A DNA stretch of 64,000 nt from Chryseobacterium angstadtii. GTDB taxonomy: Bacteria > Bacteroidota > Bacteroidia > Flavobacteriales > Weeksellaceae. Made by a program: the position numbers and the translations under genes. Positions 1-9,682 of the stretch are shown here, one piece after another (position 1 is the stretch's first letter; every line of letters begins with the position of its first letter). The stretch is taken from the NCBI RefSeq assembly GCF_001045465.1, contig NZ_LFND01000006.1, forward strand, positions 467,899 to 531,898, read 5' to 3'. A model generated the notes under the pieces. That model had not been told where the DNA came from. It did not search any database and saw only the letters and a program-made list of their open reading frames with translations.

Positions 1-275
1 AGGTTAATAAAACGTGCCGGAATAAAATAAAAGTCTTTCGGGAATAAAAAAACAGAATTTTGATTCAAAAGGATATCAAAACGGCACCAGCGAAAGCTCT
101 TTTTCAAAACCCCTTTATCTGTAACAATCTTTCCATTAATGTTTTTTAATATTCTGGAATCTGGCTGTTTATATTTAGTGATTATTTTTTTATTCTGAAA
201 ATAGAAAAAGATTCCCGGTATAATTAGAGATGCAATACAGATGGGAATGAAGTAATCGAAGATATGATCAAACAT
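1..275 (-). CDS. Hypothetical membrane-anchored protein, 3' part cut by window edge
   Basis: An open frame runs from an ATG at 275 to the window edge without a stop (91 codons seen). The protein begins with a short N-terminal stretch and one hydrophobic segment at about residues 9-26. A charged cytoplasmic-type sequence containing KYKQPDSRILKNINGK follows. The start lies about 20 nt downstream of the stop of the next minus-strand gene, so the two may be co-transcribed. I do not recognise the family. The coding call rests on the clean open frame, a plausible start and tight spacing. Confidence 0.6.
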   Translation of the reverse strand, partial: MFDHIFDYFIPICIASLIIPGIFFYFQNKKIITKYKQPDSRILKNINGKIVTDKGVLKKSFRWCRFDILLNQNSVFLFPKDFYFIPARFIN

Positions 276-294
276 TAGAAATAAGGTAATCAAA

Positions 295-804
295 TTATTT
301 TTCAAGCCTCCAATTGTCTAGAACTAATGTAATAATCACATCATTCCACATCTCAAAACTTTTAAGCTTTGAACGCACCGGAATAATAGAAGTTTTGATC
401 CATTCATTTCTACCGACAATATACATCATAGCATCATAATGTAGCATTTTATTGAAGGGATTACTTACTTCAAGAGTCATTCCTGTATTTTCCTTCTCTT
501 CAGTATTTTGCAAAAATTCTATTTCTATCGTTTTGGATGGATTTTTATTTTCTCTCACAACCTTCATTGATTCTATTATTCCTTCTTTTATTTCAGCTTC
601 TACAAAAACATGCTCACCGGGATAAATCTGAAGTGTATTCTCTTTTACAAAATATTTGGATTTCTTAACCTCCTGCTGATAAAACCTAACAGAGTCTACA
701 GCCAGTTTTAGGGTAAATGCTTCTCGAGATTCTCTGTCATTTTGAGCAAAACAAATATTAGCTGACAAGCACAGCAACAGGATAATCAGATCTTTTATTT
801 TCAT
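295..804 (-). CDS. Secreted hypothetical protein (169 aa)
   Basis: I chose the ATG at 804 because it gives a clear signal peptide (MKIKDLIILLLCLSANICFA, then QND), so the mature protein is probably periplasmic or outside the cell. The longer frame from 840 would need a GTG and adds non-signal residues. The rest is beta-rich and charged with no motif I recognise. It lies 45 nt downstream of the kdp-linked kinase gene and may be the last gene read from that operon, but nothing in the sequence ties it to potassium transport. Confidence 0.7.
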   Translation of the reverse strand: MKIKDLIILLLCLSANICFAQNDRESREAFTLKLAVDSVRFYQQEVKKSKYFVKENTLQIYPGEHVFVEAEIKEGIIESMKVVRENKNPSKTIEIEFLQNTEEKENTGMTLEVSNPFNKMLHYDAMMYIVGRNEWIKTSIIPVRSKLKSFEMWNDVIITLVLDNWRLEK

Positions 805-849
805 AGCTAATGTTGAAACCCAAATATATAAAATTTCCACCTTTAACTA

Positions 850-2565
850 TTATGCTACCGGCAGCCTGAAATAAAAAGTACTTCCCTGATTTGGGGAGCT
901 CTCCACTCCTATTTCGCCGTCCTGTTTTTCTATAAAATTTTTGGAAATAGCCAGTCCCAGGCCTGTTCCGTTCTGATGTTCTCCCGGGACCTGAAAATAA
1001 CGTTCAAAAATCTGGCGATGGTATTTTTCATCAATTCCGCTTCCGGTATCGGTAATGCTGAACCGGATCATGGAATCTTGTTTTTCCACCTTAATTTCTA
1101 TGTTTTCATCCTGGAAGGAATGTTTTACCGCATTGGTTAAAAAATTATTGATTACCCATACGGTTTTGTCGAAATCCGCATTGACGAAATCATCTTTGCT
1201 TGTAAGGTATTCCGTTTTGATCTGAATATTTTTCTGTTCAGCCAGCTTTTCTACGTTTTTCACAGCGGTCTCTACCATTTCTTTTGGGGAACATTTTTCA
1301 ACGGTCAGGCGGATATTTCCGGTTTCAACCTGTGACAGATTCAGAAGTTCTCCTGTAATGTTAAGCAAACGCTGTCCGTCGTCATTAATTCCTTTCAACA
1401 ATTCTTTCTGCTGATCATTCAGTTCTCCAAATTTTTGATTCCCAAGAAGCTGTACACCCATTTTTATGGCAGATATTGGAGTTTTCAATTCGTGTGAAAT
1501 AGTCGCTATAAAATTCGTTTTAGCAAAATCGAGTTCTTTGAAAGGGGTAATATTTCTCAACAGAATTACTTTTCCGATATATTTTGTCTCTTTTTCTCCG
1601 GTTTTTATAATGTTGATGGGAACAATATCCTGTTCAAAATAATTTTCTTTATTGTCACGAACTATTTTGATAGGCTCTTTTACCGGATGGTCAATATTTT
1701 TAAGCAGTTCACGCATCAGATCATTATTGACAGCCACTTCATGAGCAGTTTTACCAATAATGTCTTCTTTATGGAGGCTGGTAATTTTCAAAGCTTCATC
1801 ATTAATCATATAGATAAAATGGTTTTCATCCAGTCCAATAACGGCATCGTGCATATTATTCACCAAAGTTTCAATTCTCTTTTTATCCATTAATTGTTTG
1901 GACAGGCTGCTGCTTTCGTATTCCTGAAGTTTTTCCGCCATAGTATTAAAAGAATCCGCAAGACTGTTGAATTCCTCACTGCCTTTAAAATGAACCCTCT
2001 CATTATAGTTTTTAGCAGCAATCTGCCGGATACTGAATGTGAGCTGATTGATAGGTTCTGCAATGGTCTGCGGAAGATTAAACAACAGAATAAAAGCGAT
2101 CAGAAAACATACGGTTCCCAGACTTACGATCCAGAAATTGGCATTTTCGGCAGTAATGATAGCAATATCACTTTTCCGTTCTATCCCTTTCATATTCAGG
2201 GACATGATTTTAGATAAATCTTCACGGATCAGTTTCTCTTTTTCCGGAGAAGGATGTTCCAGATAACTTTTGAAATGCAGGTTCAGATTTTGGGTAGCTT
2301 CTTTCTCTCCGAATTCTGTGAGGTTTTTTTCCTGCAAATTACTGTTTTTCTGAAAATTGGCAACCGCTACAACGCTGTCCGTACTTATTTTATCCAGAGC
2401 CAGCAACATATTTTTAGAAAATTCAAGGCTGTTATAATTGGCTGTGAGGATTTTTTCCGTGTCAGACTTCAGTTTATGGATATAGACGGATCCTATGACC
2501 GACATGAGAACGATCAGTAAAAATAAAAGACCTACGCCTAGGGTGAGTTTTGTTTTAAGTTTCAT
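850..2565 (-). CDS. Membrane sensor histidine kinase of the kdp locus (HAMP-PAS-HisKA-HATPase)
   Basis: This 571-residue kinase has two membrane segments (about residues 9-30 and 144-164) around a ~115-residue periplasmic domain. A HAMP linker (165-220), a PAS-type domain (230-345), the dimerisation/phosphoacceptor helix (SHELKTP, His358) and an ATPase domain follow. The ATPase domain has an N box near 471-480, DTGSG at 506-510 and GTGLGLAI at 533-540. It starts 5 nt after the KdpD N-terminal gene. In E. coli the sensor and kinase halves of KdpD are one protein; here they are two adjacent genes, and this kinase has its own periplasmic sensor. Its probable partner is the sigma-54 type regulator at 10360-11685. 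The pairing is inferred from location. Confidence 0.88.
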   Translation of the reverse strand: MKLKTKLTLGVGLLFLLIVLMSVIGSVYIHKLKSDTEKILTANYNSLEFSKNMLLALDKISTDSVVAVANFQKNSNLQEKNLTEFGEKEATQNLNLHFKSYLEHPSPEKEKLIREDLSKIMSLNMKGIERKSDIAIITAENANFWIVSLGTVCFLIAFILLFNLPQTIAEPINQLTFSIRQIAAKNYNERVHFKGSEEFNSLADSFNTMAEKLQEYESSSLSKQLMDKKRIETLVNNMHDAVIGLDENHFIYMINDEALKITSLHKEDIIGKTAHEVAVNNDLMRELLKNIDHPVKEPIKIVRDNKENYFEQDIVPINIIKTGEKETKYIGKVILLRNITPFKELDFAKTNFIATISHELKTPISAIKMGVQLLGNQKFGELNDQQKELLKGINDDGQRLLNITGELLNLSQVETGNIRLTVEKCSPKEMVETAVKNVEKLAEQKNIQIKTEYLTSKDDFVNADFDKTVWVINNFLTNAVKHSFQDENIEIKVEKQDSMIRFSITDTGSGIDEKYHRQIFERYFQVPGEHQNGTGLGLAISKNFIEKQDGEIGVESSPNQGSTFYFRLPVA

Positions 2566-2570
2566 TATTT

Positions 2571-3680
2571 CTAAGATAAAATAATAATATCTGTCTGTCT
2601 TTCATTCAGCCTGTTCATCAGTGTGTAGATCCAGCTATAGCCGGAAAGACGCTGCCACAGCTGTGCATGGGGTTTTCCGATGCAGACGGTTGTGATATTA
2701 TGGGCAATCACATATTCCAGAATTCCTTTATGAATACTGCTTTCTTTTATACGGACTACTTTAGCCCCTAATTCCTGTGCTAAATTAAAATTATTAATCA
2801 AATACCGCTGTTTATCGAGGGCAATTTTTTCAGGATTTTCCGAGGGACGCTGAACATATAAAACCGTCCACGGACTGTTGTAATAACTTGCCAGACGGGC
2901 TGTTTTACGGATAATATTTTTAGCAATCTTTTCATTACTGCTGATGCAGGCCAGAAATTTTATAGGTTTAAAATTTTCCGTTTTAATCTCTGTTTCTACT
3001 TTTCTTTCCACATGAGCTGCCACTTCTTTTAAAGCGAGCTCCCGGAGCTGCAGGATATGTCCGCTCTGAAAGAAGTTCGTAAGGGCCATCTGAATCTTTT
3101 CCTTTTTGTAGATTTTTCCTTCTTTCAAACGGGTCAGCAGTTCATCGGCGGTAAGGTCTATATTCACCACCTCATCGGCAAGAGCGAGAATTTTATCCGG
3201 AACACGTTCGGTGACTTCTATTCCTGTTATTTTTTTTACTTCCTCATTCAGGCTTTCGATATGCTGAATGTTCATCGCGCTGATGACATTGATTCCGTTA
3301 TCCAGAATTTCCAGTACATCCTGCCATCTTTTTTTATTTTTGGAGCCTTCCACATTGGTGTGAGCCAGCTCGTCTACTAAAACAACTTCAGGGTGCTCAT
3401 TGATGATGGCCTGAAGATCCATTTCTTCAAGATTTTTGCCTTTATAGAAAACCGATCGTCTTGCAATTTCAGGGATTCCGTCTGTAAGGGCTACCGTTTC
3501 TTCCCGGCCATGGGTTTCTATATAGCCGATTTTTACATCAATGCCGTTGCGCAGAAGAGACTGCGCCTCCTGAAGCATGCGGAATGTTTTTCCCACACCT
3601 GCGCTCATCCCGATATAGATTTTAAATTTACCTTTCCGGGATCTCTGAATCAATTCTAAAAAATGTTTTGCTGATGACAT
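2571..3680 (-). CDS. kdpD: KdpD N-terminal sensor protein (KdpD + Usp domains, no kinase)
   Basis: The 369-residue protein contains only the cytoplasmic sensing half of KdpD. It has a P-loop GMSAGVGKT at about 24-32, a Walker B-like VVLVDELAHTN at 99-109, and a C-terminal universal-stress (Usp) fold from about residue 220 to the end. It lacks the four membrane helices, GAF and kinase domains that complete E. coli KdpD. The histidine kinase follows 5 nt downstream as a separate gene, so this product probably acts as a soluble regulator of that kinase. ATG at 3680 fits the family start. A 339-nt gap with a repeat separates it from the porin gene. Confidence 0.9.
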   Translation of the reverse strand: MSSAKHFLELIQRSRKGKFKIYIGMSAGVGKTFRMLQEAQSLLRNGIDVKIGYIETHGREETVALTDGIPEIARRSVFYKGKNLEEMDLQAIINEHPEVVLVDELAHTNVEGSKNKKRWQDVLEILDNGINVISAMNIQHIESLNEEVKKITGIEVTERVPDKILALADEVVNIDLTADELLTRLKEGKIYKKEKIQMALTNFFQSGHILQLRELALKEVAAHVERKVETEIKTENFKPIKFLACISSNEKIAKNIIRKTARLASYYNSPWTVLYVQRPSENPEKIALDKQRYLINNFNLAQELGAKVVRIKESSIHKGILEYVIAHNITTVCIGKPHAQLWQRLSGYSWIYTLMNRLNERQTDIIILS

Positions 3681-3717
3681 TGATTTCTACTTTTACAGTA
3701 TTATATTGTTATTTTTT

Positions 3718-3977
3718 ACTACAAAAGGCACAAAGGTTTCTGCTGGTTTGAAATGCATAAGTAAGTTACTACTATTTCTGATATTTTTTCTGCTGAACTA
3801 TCTTGAACTGCCCCGTCAATTTTTTTTGAATTTTCGACATTCTCCCCTGGAAGGGAATTTCTCTGGGCTCAATCATTATTATTCAGCAATATAAAAATCT
3901 TTGATTTTTTAAGAACTTATGTGAGCTTTATCTACTTAAAAACATTCAACTTAAAAAACTTTTGTGACTTTTGTAGT
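3718..3977. repeat. MITE-like element with inverted ends, between kdp porin and kdpD
   Basis: The 260-nt stretch is bounded by ACTACAAAAGGCACAAAGG (3718-3736) and an inverted partner at 3959-3977 that matches at 16 of 19 positions. Its inner part (3896-3980) repeats sequence found at 63756 and 63916, including a shared core starting AATCTTTGATTTTTTAAGAA. No coding capacity is credible. It fills most of the 339-nt gap between 4020 and 3680. Confidence 0.6.
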
Positions 3978-4019
3978 TAATTAATTATTTTTCACTCTTC
4001 ATTATTCACTTTTCATTTC

Positions 4020-5108
4020 CTAAAACCATGCTGCCAAACTCGTTGTAATAAAGAAATTCCCTTGTTTCAACTCATCGTTTTTCGCAAAAATGGCATCTTT
4101 AGAAGTGAATCCTCTGGCTTCTGTACGGAATATTACATTTTTCAGAATAGCATAATCTACGTTCAGTGAATATCCGAAAGTCTGGAATCCGTTGGGGGTT
4201 TTGGTGTTAATAATTACTCCGTTTTTATCATTATAATATTCTACTCTTCCTGCCAGAGCCCATTTGTTGTCTAACTGGTATTTCATCAGGACATTAGGCG
4301 TATACCAGATGTTATAGCTGCTGCTTCCTTTTGTTTTCTGTTCGGCTCCGATATCAAAGCCCAGCAAAGCAATAAATTGGTCGGTCAGCTGAAAACTCCC
4401 GTAAAGGTCGTGGAAATAGCGCATTCTTTTCTCGTCCTTTGCTTTATCGTTTCCAATGAACGAGCTGCTATTCAGCGTAATTTTTTCTGTCGGTTTGTAA
4501 GTCACCTGATGTCCGAAAGAAATGGTTTGATTTCCTTCCGGTTTTGCAATTCTTTGCCAGCCGTTAAGGATCAGTCCGCTTAAAAACCATTTTCCGTTAT
4601 CTGATGTGTAAGAAACTTTGGCTCCTGTTTCAAAATAAGGAGAGTTGTCGGCGGCAAAGCTTCTGGTAAGGTTCATATTGTCTTTTCCTATGGCGCTTTC
4701 CCAGCCGATGTGAGAAGGCATGATTCCGGCATCTAACCAGAGGTTTTTATTTCTTGACAGTCTGATTCCTATGTTCGCTTCATTGACGTAGCGCAGTGCT
4801 TCCTGCTCGGCTGCCATATTATCCTGTGCGTAGGTTCCGGCCATTAAGGCTACGTTTGCTCTCAGATTCTCACTTTGATAATTGGCTTTGATCAGTCCTA
4901 AATTGAGATTCAATTCGTTATGTCTGTTATAGGAATATAAAAAATTCTGACGGAGATGGTTGGCAGGCTCATTAAAATCATAGGTGTAAAAAAGTTCTGC
5001 ATAGGCAGAAAAAGTTACTTTATTTTCTGTTTTTAATGAATCTGACGATTGTGCTTTCGGGAAAACTATTCCGAATAATACGGCACATGTAATACTATAT
5101 CTTTTCAC
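4020..5108 (-). CDS. Outer-membrane beta-barrel porin embedded in the kdp operon
   Basis: The 362-residue protein has a signal peptide ending near FPKAQS and then alternating amphipathic strands rich in Tyr, Trp and Asn. It ends in an aromatic residue (AAWF), as outer-membrane barrels do. It resembles the putative OmpL-like beta-barrel porin family (Bbp2 type). It lies 13 nt downstream of kdpC on the same strand, so it is probably co-induced with the Kdp pump and could let K+ or other small solutes cross the outer membrane when the pump is needed. That role is inferred from position. The frame starts with GTG at 5108. Confidence 0.78.
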   Translation of the reverse strand: MKRYSITCAVLFGIVFPKAQSSDSLKTENKVTFSAYAELFYTYDFNEPANHLRQNFLYSYNRHNELNLNLGLIKANYQSENLRANVALMAGTYAQDNMAAEQEALRYVNEANIGIRLSRNKNLWLDAGIMPSHIGWESAIGKDNMNLTRSFAADNSPYFETGAKVSYTSDNGKWFLSGLILNGWQRIAKPEGNQTISFGHQVTYKPTEKITLNSSSFIGNDKAKDEKRMRYFHDLYGSFQLTDQFIALLGFDIGAEQKTKGSSSYNIWYTPNVLMKYQLDNKWALAGRVEYYNDKNGVIINTKTPNGFQTFGYSLNVDYAILKNVIFRTEARGFTSKDAIFAKNDELKQGNFFITTSLAAWF

Positions 5109-5121
5109 GGTAATTTCTCAG

Positions 5122-5679
5122 TTATTTTAATTGATCCAAAGCGATATTAAGCTTTAATACATTTACTTTTGAAGGCCCTAAAATTCCTAAAAAAGGTTTT
5201 TCTGCCTGGTTTTTTATTAATTCTTTCAATTTTTCTTCAGAAAGATGTCTGACTTCTGCAATTTTTTTCACCTGATACAAAGCTCCTTCTTCAGAAATAT
5301 CGGGATCAAGACCGCTTCCGCTGGCGGTTACAAGCTCTACAGGAACTTTTGTATTTTCCATTCCCGGATGCTCCATTTTCAGGGTATCTATTCTTTTTTG
5401 TACAATTTCAAGGTATTCCTGATTGCTCGGGCCTTTATTGCTTCCTCCGCTTCCTGCTGCATTATAATTAACGGATGAAGGACGGCCGTGGAAATACTTT
5501 TCCGATTTAAATTCCTGTCCGATATTCGCATAGAATTTCTGCCCGTTTTGGGTGATGATTTCTGCATTTCCTTTTGTTGGTAATATTTTCGAGCCTCCAT
5601 ACACGATAAGCAGATAAATTCCAACGACAGCCAGCATTACGATAGTCAGTCTGAATGCTGTAACAATATGATTTTTCAT
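5122..5679 (-). CDS. kdpC: Potassium-transporting ATPase subunit C
   Basis: KdpC is the single-span subunit of the KdpFABC potassium pump and contacts both the channel-like KdpA and the ATPase KdpB. The 185-residue protein has one N-terminal membrane helix (about 9-30) and a periplasmic domain. Family motifs are visible: FHGRPSSVNYNAAGSGGSNKGPSN, read here as FHGRPS followed by SGGSNKGPSN, and the LVTASGSGLDPDIS segment. It begins 10 nt after kdpB and is followed at 13 nt by the porin gene. Confidence 0.95.
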   Translation of the reverse strand: MKNHIVTAFRLTIVMLAVVGIYLLIVYGGSKILPTKGNAEIITQNGQKFYANIGQEFKSEKYFHGRPSSVNYNAAGSGGSNKGPSNQEYLEIVQKRIDTLKMEHPGMENTKVPVELVTASGSGLDPDISEEGALYQVKKIAEVRHLSEEKLKELIKNQAEKPFLGILGPSKVNVLKLNIALDQLK

Positions 5680-5689
5680 TTTTAAAATT

Positions 5690-7729
5690 TTAATAGAATA
5701 AACTAATCACTAAATCGATGATTTTGATTCCAATGAACGGAACAATCACACCGCCCAAACCATAAATCAAAAGGTTTCTTCTCAACAGTGCACTGGCACC
5801 AATAGGTTTATAGGCAACACCTTTTAACGCTAACGGAATCAGGAAAGGAATAATCACGGCATTGAAAATTACGGCTGATAAAATAGCAGTTTCCGGGCTG
5901 TGAAGATTCATAATATTCAACTTCTGAAGAGAAGGAATAAAAGTGATAAAAAGTGCTGGAATAATGGCAAAATATTTAGCCACATCATTCGCAATACTAA
6001 AGGTGGTAAGTGTTCCGCGGGTCATTAGCAATTGTTTTCCAATTTCCACAATTTCGATCAGTTTCGTAGGGTCGTTATCAAGATCTACCATGTTTCCGGC
6101 TTCTTTGGCAGCCTGTGTTCCGCTGTTCATGGCAACACCCACATCGGCCTGAGCCAGTGCCGGAGCATCATTTGTTCCGTCTCCCATCATGGCAACCAGC
6201 TTTCCTTCCTGCTGTTCTTTTTTAATGTAGTTCATTTTATCTTCAGGTTTAGCTTCTGCAATAAAATCATCTACGCCTGCTTTTTCAGCAATGAATTTTG
6301 CCGTCAGAGGGTTGTCTCCGGTTACCATTACCGTTTTCACCCCCATCTTTCTCAGTCTCTGGAAACGTTCCTGAATTCCTGTTTTAATGATATCCTGAAG
6401 CTCGATAACACCCCACACTTTTTCATTCACAATAACGACAAGAGGTGTTCCTCCGTTTTCAGAGATTTTGGTAACGGCATCCTGGGTTTCTTTCGGGAAG
6501 GTATTCCCGGCTTTTTCAGTCAGTTTTTTTATCGTGTCATAGGCACCTTTTCGGATTCTTGTGTTTTCAAAATCTATTCCTGAGGTTCTTGTTTCAGCTG
6601 TAAAATCAATATAAGTAGGATTGGGAACCAGAAGATCTTCCGATTTCAGCTGGCTCAATTCTATGATGGATTTTCCTTCCGGTGTTTCATCCGCTACAGA
6701 ACTCAGGGCAGCCGCTTTAATGAAGTCAGGCAGCCTGATTCCGTCCGCCGGGTGAAATTCCGTTGCTTTACGGTTTCCGATGGTAATGGTCCCTGTTTTA
6801 TCAAGCAGCAATACATCAATATCTCCGGCAGTTTCTACTGCTTTCCCGCTTTTGGTGATTACATTTGCTCTCAAAGCTCTGTCCATTCCTGCAATCCCGA
6901 TTGCAGAAAGCAGACCTCCAATGGTTGTGGGAATCAAACAAACGAAAAGTGATATAAATGCCGCAATGGTAATTGGAGTCTGCGCATAGTCTGCAAAAGG
7001 TTTTAAAGTGAGTGTGACGATAATAAAGGTCAGGGTAAAACCTGCCAAAAGTATAGTTAATGCGATTTCGTTAGGTGTTTTCTGTCTTGATGCCCCTTCT
7101 ACCAGCGCAATCATTTTATCTAAAAAAGATTCTCCGGGTTTGGTAGTGACTTTCACTTTTATTCTGTCCGAAAGAACTTTTGTACCGCCTGTTACAGAGC
7201 TTTTATCACCTCCTGATTCACGAATAACGGGAGCACTTTCGCCGGTGATTGCAGATTCATCAATGGTAGCAAGCCCTTCAATGATTTCGCCATCCATTGG
7301 GATCTGATCTCCTGTTTCACAAAGAAAGATATCGCCCAGCTTCATCTCAGCAGACATTCTCAGAACGGTTTCTACCTGAAACCCAGGTTTATTATCCAAA
7401 ACCACTTTGGCCGGAGTTTCTTCACGCGTTTTTCTAAGGGTATCTGCCTGAGCTTTTCCTCTTGCTTCGGCGATGGCTTCCGCAAAATTAGCGAACAGAA
7501 CGGTGAAAAATAAGATGATAAATACGGTAAAGTTATAAGCAAAGCTCCCCTGTGAACGGTCACCTGTAAGACTGAAAAGACTTACGATAAACATCACGAC
7601 GGTTCCGACTTCTACCAGGAACATCACGGGATTTTTAAACATAATTTTCGGATTCAGCTTAATAAAGGACTGTTTGATCGCTTCATTCACCAAATCTTTT
7701 TGAAACAATGTCTGTGATTGATTTTTCAT
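5690..7729 (-). CDS. kdpB: Potassium-transporting ATPase subunit B (P-type ATPase)
   Basis: KdpB hydrolyses ATP to drive high-affinity K+ uptake through KdpA. I chose ATG at 7729 (679 aa, close to the ~682 aa of E. coli); the longer open frame up to 7861 begins at a TTG and adds non-homologous residues. Key motifs are TGES (about 162-165) in the actuator domain, PTTIGG (267-272) in the membrane and DKTGT with the phosphorylated Asp at about 310. TGDNPLTA and MMGDGTNDAPALAQADVG form the hinge. A 170-nt untranslated spacer separates it from kdpA, unusually long inside a kdp operon. Confidence 0.96.
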   Translation of the reverse strand: MKNQSQTLFQKDLVNEAIKQSFIKLNPKIMFKNPVMFLVEVGTVVMFIVSLFSLTGDRSQGSFAYNFTVFIILFFTVLFANFAEAIAEARGKAQADTLRKTREETPAKVVLDNKPGFQVETVLRMSAEMKLGDIFLCETGDQIPMDGEIIEGLATIDESAITGESAPVIRESGGDKSSVTGGTKVLSDRIKVKVTTKPGESFLDKMIALVEGASRQKTPNEIALTILLAGFTLTFIIVTLTLKPFADYAQTPITIAAFISLFVCLIPTTIGGLLSAIGIAGMDRALRANVITKSGKAVETAGDIDVLLLDKTGTITIGNRKATEFHPADGIRLPDFIKAAALSSVADETPEGKSIIELSQLKSEDLLVPNPTYIDFTAETRTSGIDFENTRIRKGAYDTIKKLTEKAGNTFPKETQDAVTKISENGGTPLVVIVNEKVWGVIELQDIIKTGIQERFQRLRKMGVKTVMVTGDNPLTAKFIAEKAGVDDFIAEAKPEDKMNYIKKEQQEGKLVAMMGDGTNDAPALAQADVGVAMNSGTQAAKEAGNMVDLDNDPTKLIEIVEIGKQLLMTRGTLTTFSIANDVAKYFAIIPALFITFIPSLQKLNIMNLHSPETAILSAVIFNAVIIPFLIPLALKGVAYKPIGASALLRRNLLIYGLGGVIVPFIGIKIIDLVISLFY

Positions 7730-7899
7730 TTTTTTGAAAGAGTTATATAATTGTAAATCAATGGTAACCATTAAGATCAACTGAAACAGTAAGGAGTGGA
7801 AATGGATTATTATTGAAGTGAATGTTTCGATGAGATGTAGACTAGTTTCCCGACCCTTCAATCTTCCTAATGGTTGACTATTGATTTTAATTTTAATGT

Positions 7900-9594
7900 T
7901 TATTTAGAGAAATACTGGATCTGTTCTGCAATAGGCCCCAATGTTAATGCAGGGAAGAAAGACAATGCTGCGATAAGAAGGATCACTGCCAGCGTCATAA
8001 AGCCGAAAGTAGCCGTATCCGTTTTCAGGGTTCCTGAACTTTCCGGGATGAATTTCTTCTGGGCCAATAATCCTGCAATGGCTATAGGTCCTATGATAGG
8101 AATAAATCTGGATAACAGCAATACAATTCCGGTTGAGATATTCCACCACGGGGTATTGTCTCCAAGCCCTTCAAATCCGGAACCGTTGTTCGCAGAAGAA
8201 GAGGTAAACTCATACAGCATTTCGCTGAACCCGTGGAAGCCGGGATTGTTTAATGTTTTGGCTCCAAATTCCGGCAGATAGGCTGTTAATGCCGTTCCTA
8301 CAAGGATCAGGAAAGGATGGAACAAAGCCACAATCATGGCGATTTTCATTTCTTTGGCTTCAATCTTTTTACCCATAAATTCCGGTGTTCTTCCCACCAT
8401 CAGACCGCTTATAAATACAGCCAGAATAATAAAGATGAAATAATTCAGGATCCCTACTCCACAACCTCCGTAGAAGCTGTTGATCATCATCGCCAGCAGC
8501 TCATTCATTCCTGAAAGCGGCATTGTACTGTCGTGCATGGCATTCACGGAACCCGTTGAAATGATAGTCGTTGCAATACTCCAATATCCTGACGAAGCAC
8601 TTCCGAAACGGATTTCTTTCCCTTCCATGGCACCAAGACTGCTGTCGGCACCCATCTGTGTGATAAGAGGATTCCCGTTCGTTTCATTGATGATATTCGG
8701 AACGGCAAGAACAAGAAAACCTACGGTCATTACAGTGAAAATCACCCATGACAGTTTTCTTTTTTTCAGATAAAACCCTAAAGCAAAAACCAAAGCAAAC
8801 GGAATAATCATCTGGGTGACCATTTCGGTCATATTTGTTGCATAGTTTGGATTTTCAAGCGGGTGTGCGGAGTTGGCTCCAAAAAAACCGCCTCCATTGG
8901 TTCCCAGATGTTTGATCGCTACAAAAGCAGCTACAGGACCTCTGGAAACATCTACTTTCTGGCCTTCCAGTGTTGTAATATGGTCTTTTCCTTCGAAAGT
9001 CATCGGACTTCCATTTACAGAAAGGATCAGAGCGACAAGGATGCTTATAGGAACGAGTATTCTGACCACAGATTTAGTAAAGAAATCATAGAAATTCCCT
9101 AGTTCTGTCGTGGCTTTTTCTTTAAAAGCTTTGAAAAGAACTGCCATCGCGGCCATTCCGGTTGCTGCGGTTACAAACTGCAGGAACATCAGATAAAGCT
9201 GGCTGAGATAACTTACTCCTGTTTCACCTGAATAATGTTGAAGGTTACAATTGACCAGGAAAGAAATTGCTGTGTTAAAAGCAAGATCCGGTGACATATT
9301 CGGGTTTCCATCCGGATTTAAAGGCAGCCACGACTGGGTCAGCAGGATGATGAATCCTATAATGAACCAAACCAGGTTAATTGTCAGCATGGCATACATG
9401 TTCTGTTTCCAGTTCATCTGACGGTTTGGATTGATCCCCGATATTTTATAAATTAATTTTTCGACAGGTTCAAAAATAGGGTCTAAAAAGGTTTTTTTAT
9501 ACCCAAACACATTAGCAATGTATTTACCGAGAAATACTCCGATCACTAATGTAATTACAAACATGGCAATTACGCCTAAAATTTCTGTTTTCAT
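7900..9594 (-). CDS. kdpA: Potassium-transporting ATPase subunit A (channel-like subunit)
   Basis: KdpA forms the selectivity filter and tunnel of the Kdp pump in the inner membrane. The 564-residue protein has about ten hydrophobic helices. Its conserved filter loop GTNGGGFFGANSAHPLENP is plainly visible, along with a second filter region near SSANNGSGF. Length matches the family (557 aa in E. coli). ATG at 9594 lies 6 nt after the kdpF stop, so kdpF and kdpA are translationally close. Confidence 0.96.
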   Translation of the reverse strand: MKTEILGVIAMFVITLVIGVFLGKYIANVFGYKKTFLDPIFEPVEKLIYKISGINPNRQMNWKQNMYAMLTINLVWFIIGFIILLTQSWLPLNPDGNPNMSPDLAFNTAISFLVNCNLQHYSGETGVSYLSQLYLMFLQFVTAATGMAAMAVLFKAFKEKATTELGNFYDFFTKSVVRILVPISILVALILSVNGSPMTFEGKDHITTLEGQKVDVSRGPVAAFVAIKHLGTNGGGFFGANSAHPLENPNYATNMTEMVTQMIIPFALVFALGFYLKKRKLSWVIFTVMTVGFLVLAVPNIINETNGNPLITQMGADSSLGAMEGKEIRFGSASSGYWSIATTIISTGSVNAMHDSTMPLSGMNELLAMMINSFYGGCGVGILNYFIFIILAVFISGLMVGRTPEFMGKKIEAKEMKIAMIVALFHPFLILVGTALTAYLPEFGAKTLNNPGFHGFSEMLYEFTSSSANNGSGFEGLGDNTPWWNISTGIVLLLSRFIPIIGPIAIAGLLAQKKFIPESSGTLKTDTATFGFMTLAVILLIAALSFFPALTLGPIAEQIQYFSK

Positions 9595-9600
9595 GACCGA

Positions 9601-9678
9601 TTAAAATTTTTCAGGTTTCAGCAAAACGTAACAGATGTACCCGAAGGCCAGAATGGAAAGGAAAAATAAACTCCACAT
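9601..9678 (-). CDS. kdpF: Potassium-transporting ATPase subunit F
   Basis: A 25-codon frame encodes a single-helix peptide (starts MWSLFFLSILAFGY, ends VLLKPEKF). The LLKPEKF ending is typical of Bacteroidota KdpF, a small lipid-like stabilising subunit of the KdpFABC complex. It sits exactly where kdpF belongs: 6 nt before kdpA and 4 nt after another tiny membrane-peptide gene. It is too short for most gene finders. Confidence 0.88.
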   Translation of the reverse strand: MWSLFFLSILAFGYICYVLLKPEKF

Positions 9679-9682
9679 AGTT

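Noticed and set aside
1894..2520. Plus-strand frames inside the kinase gene
   Set aside because: Antisense shadows of a well-supported coding gene.
3706..3894. 62-codon frame between porin and kdpD
   Set aside because: It lies inside the MITE-like repeat and has no start context.
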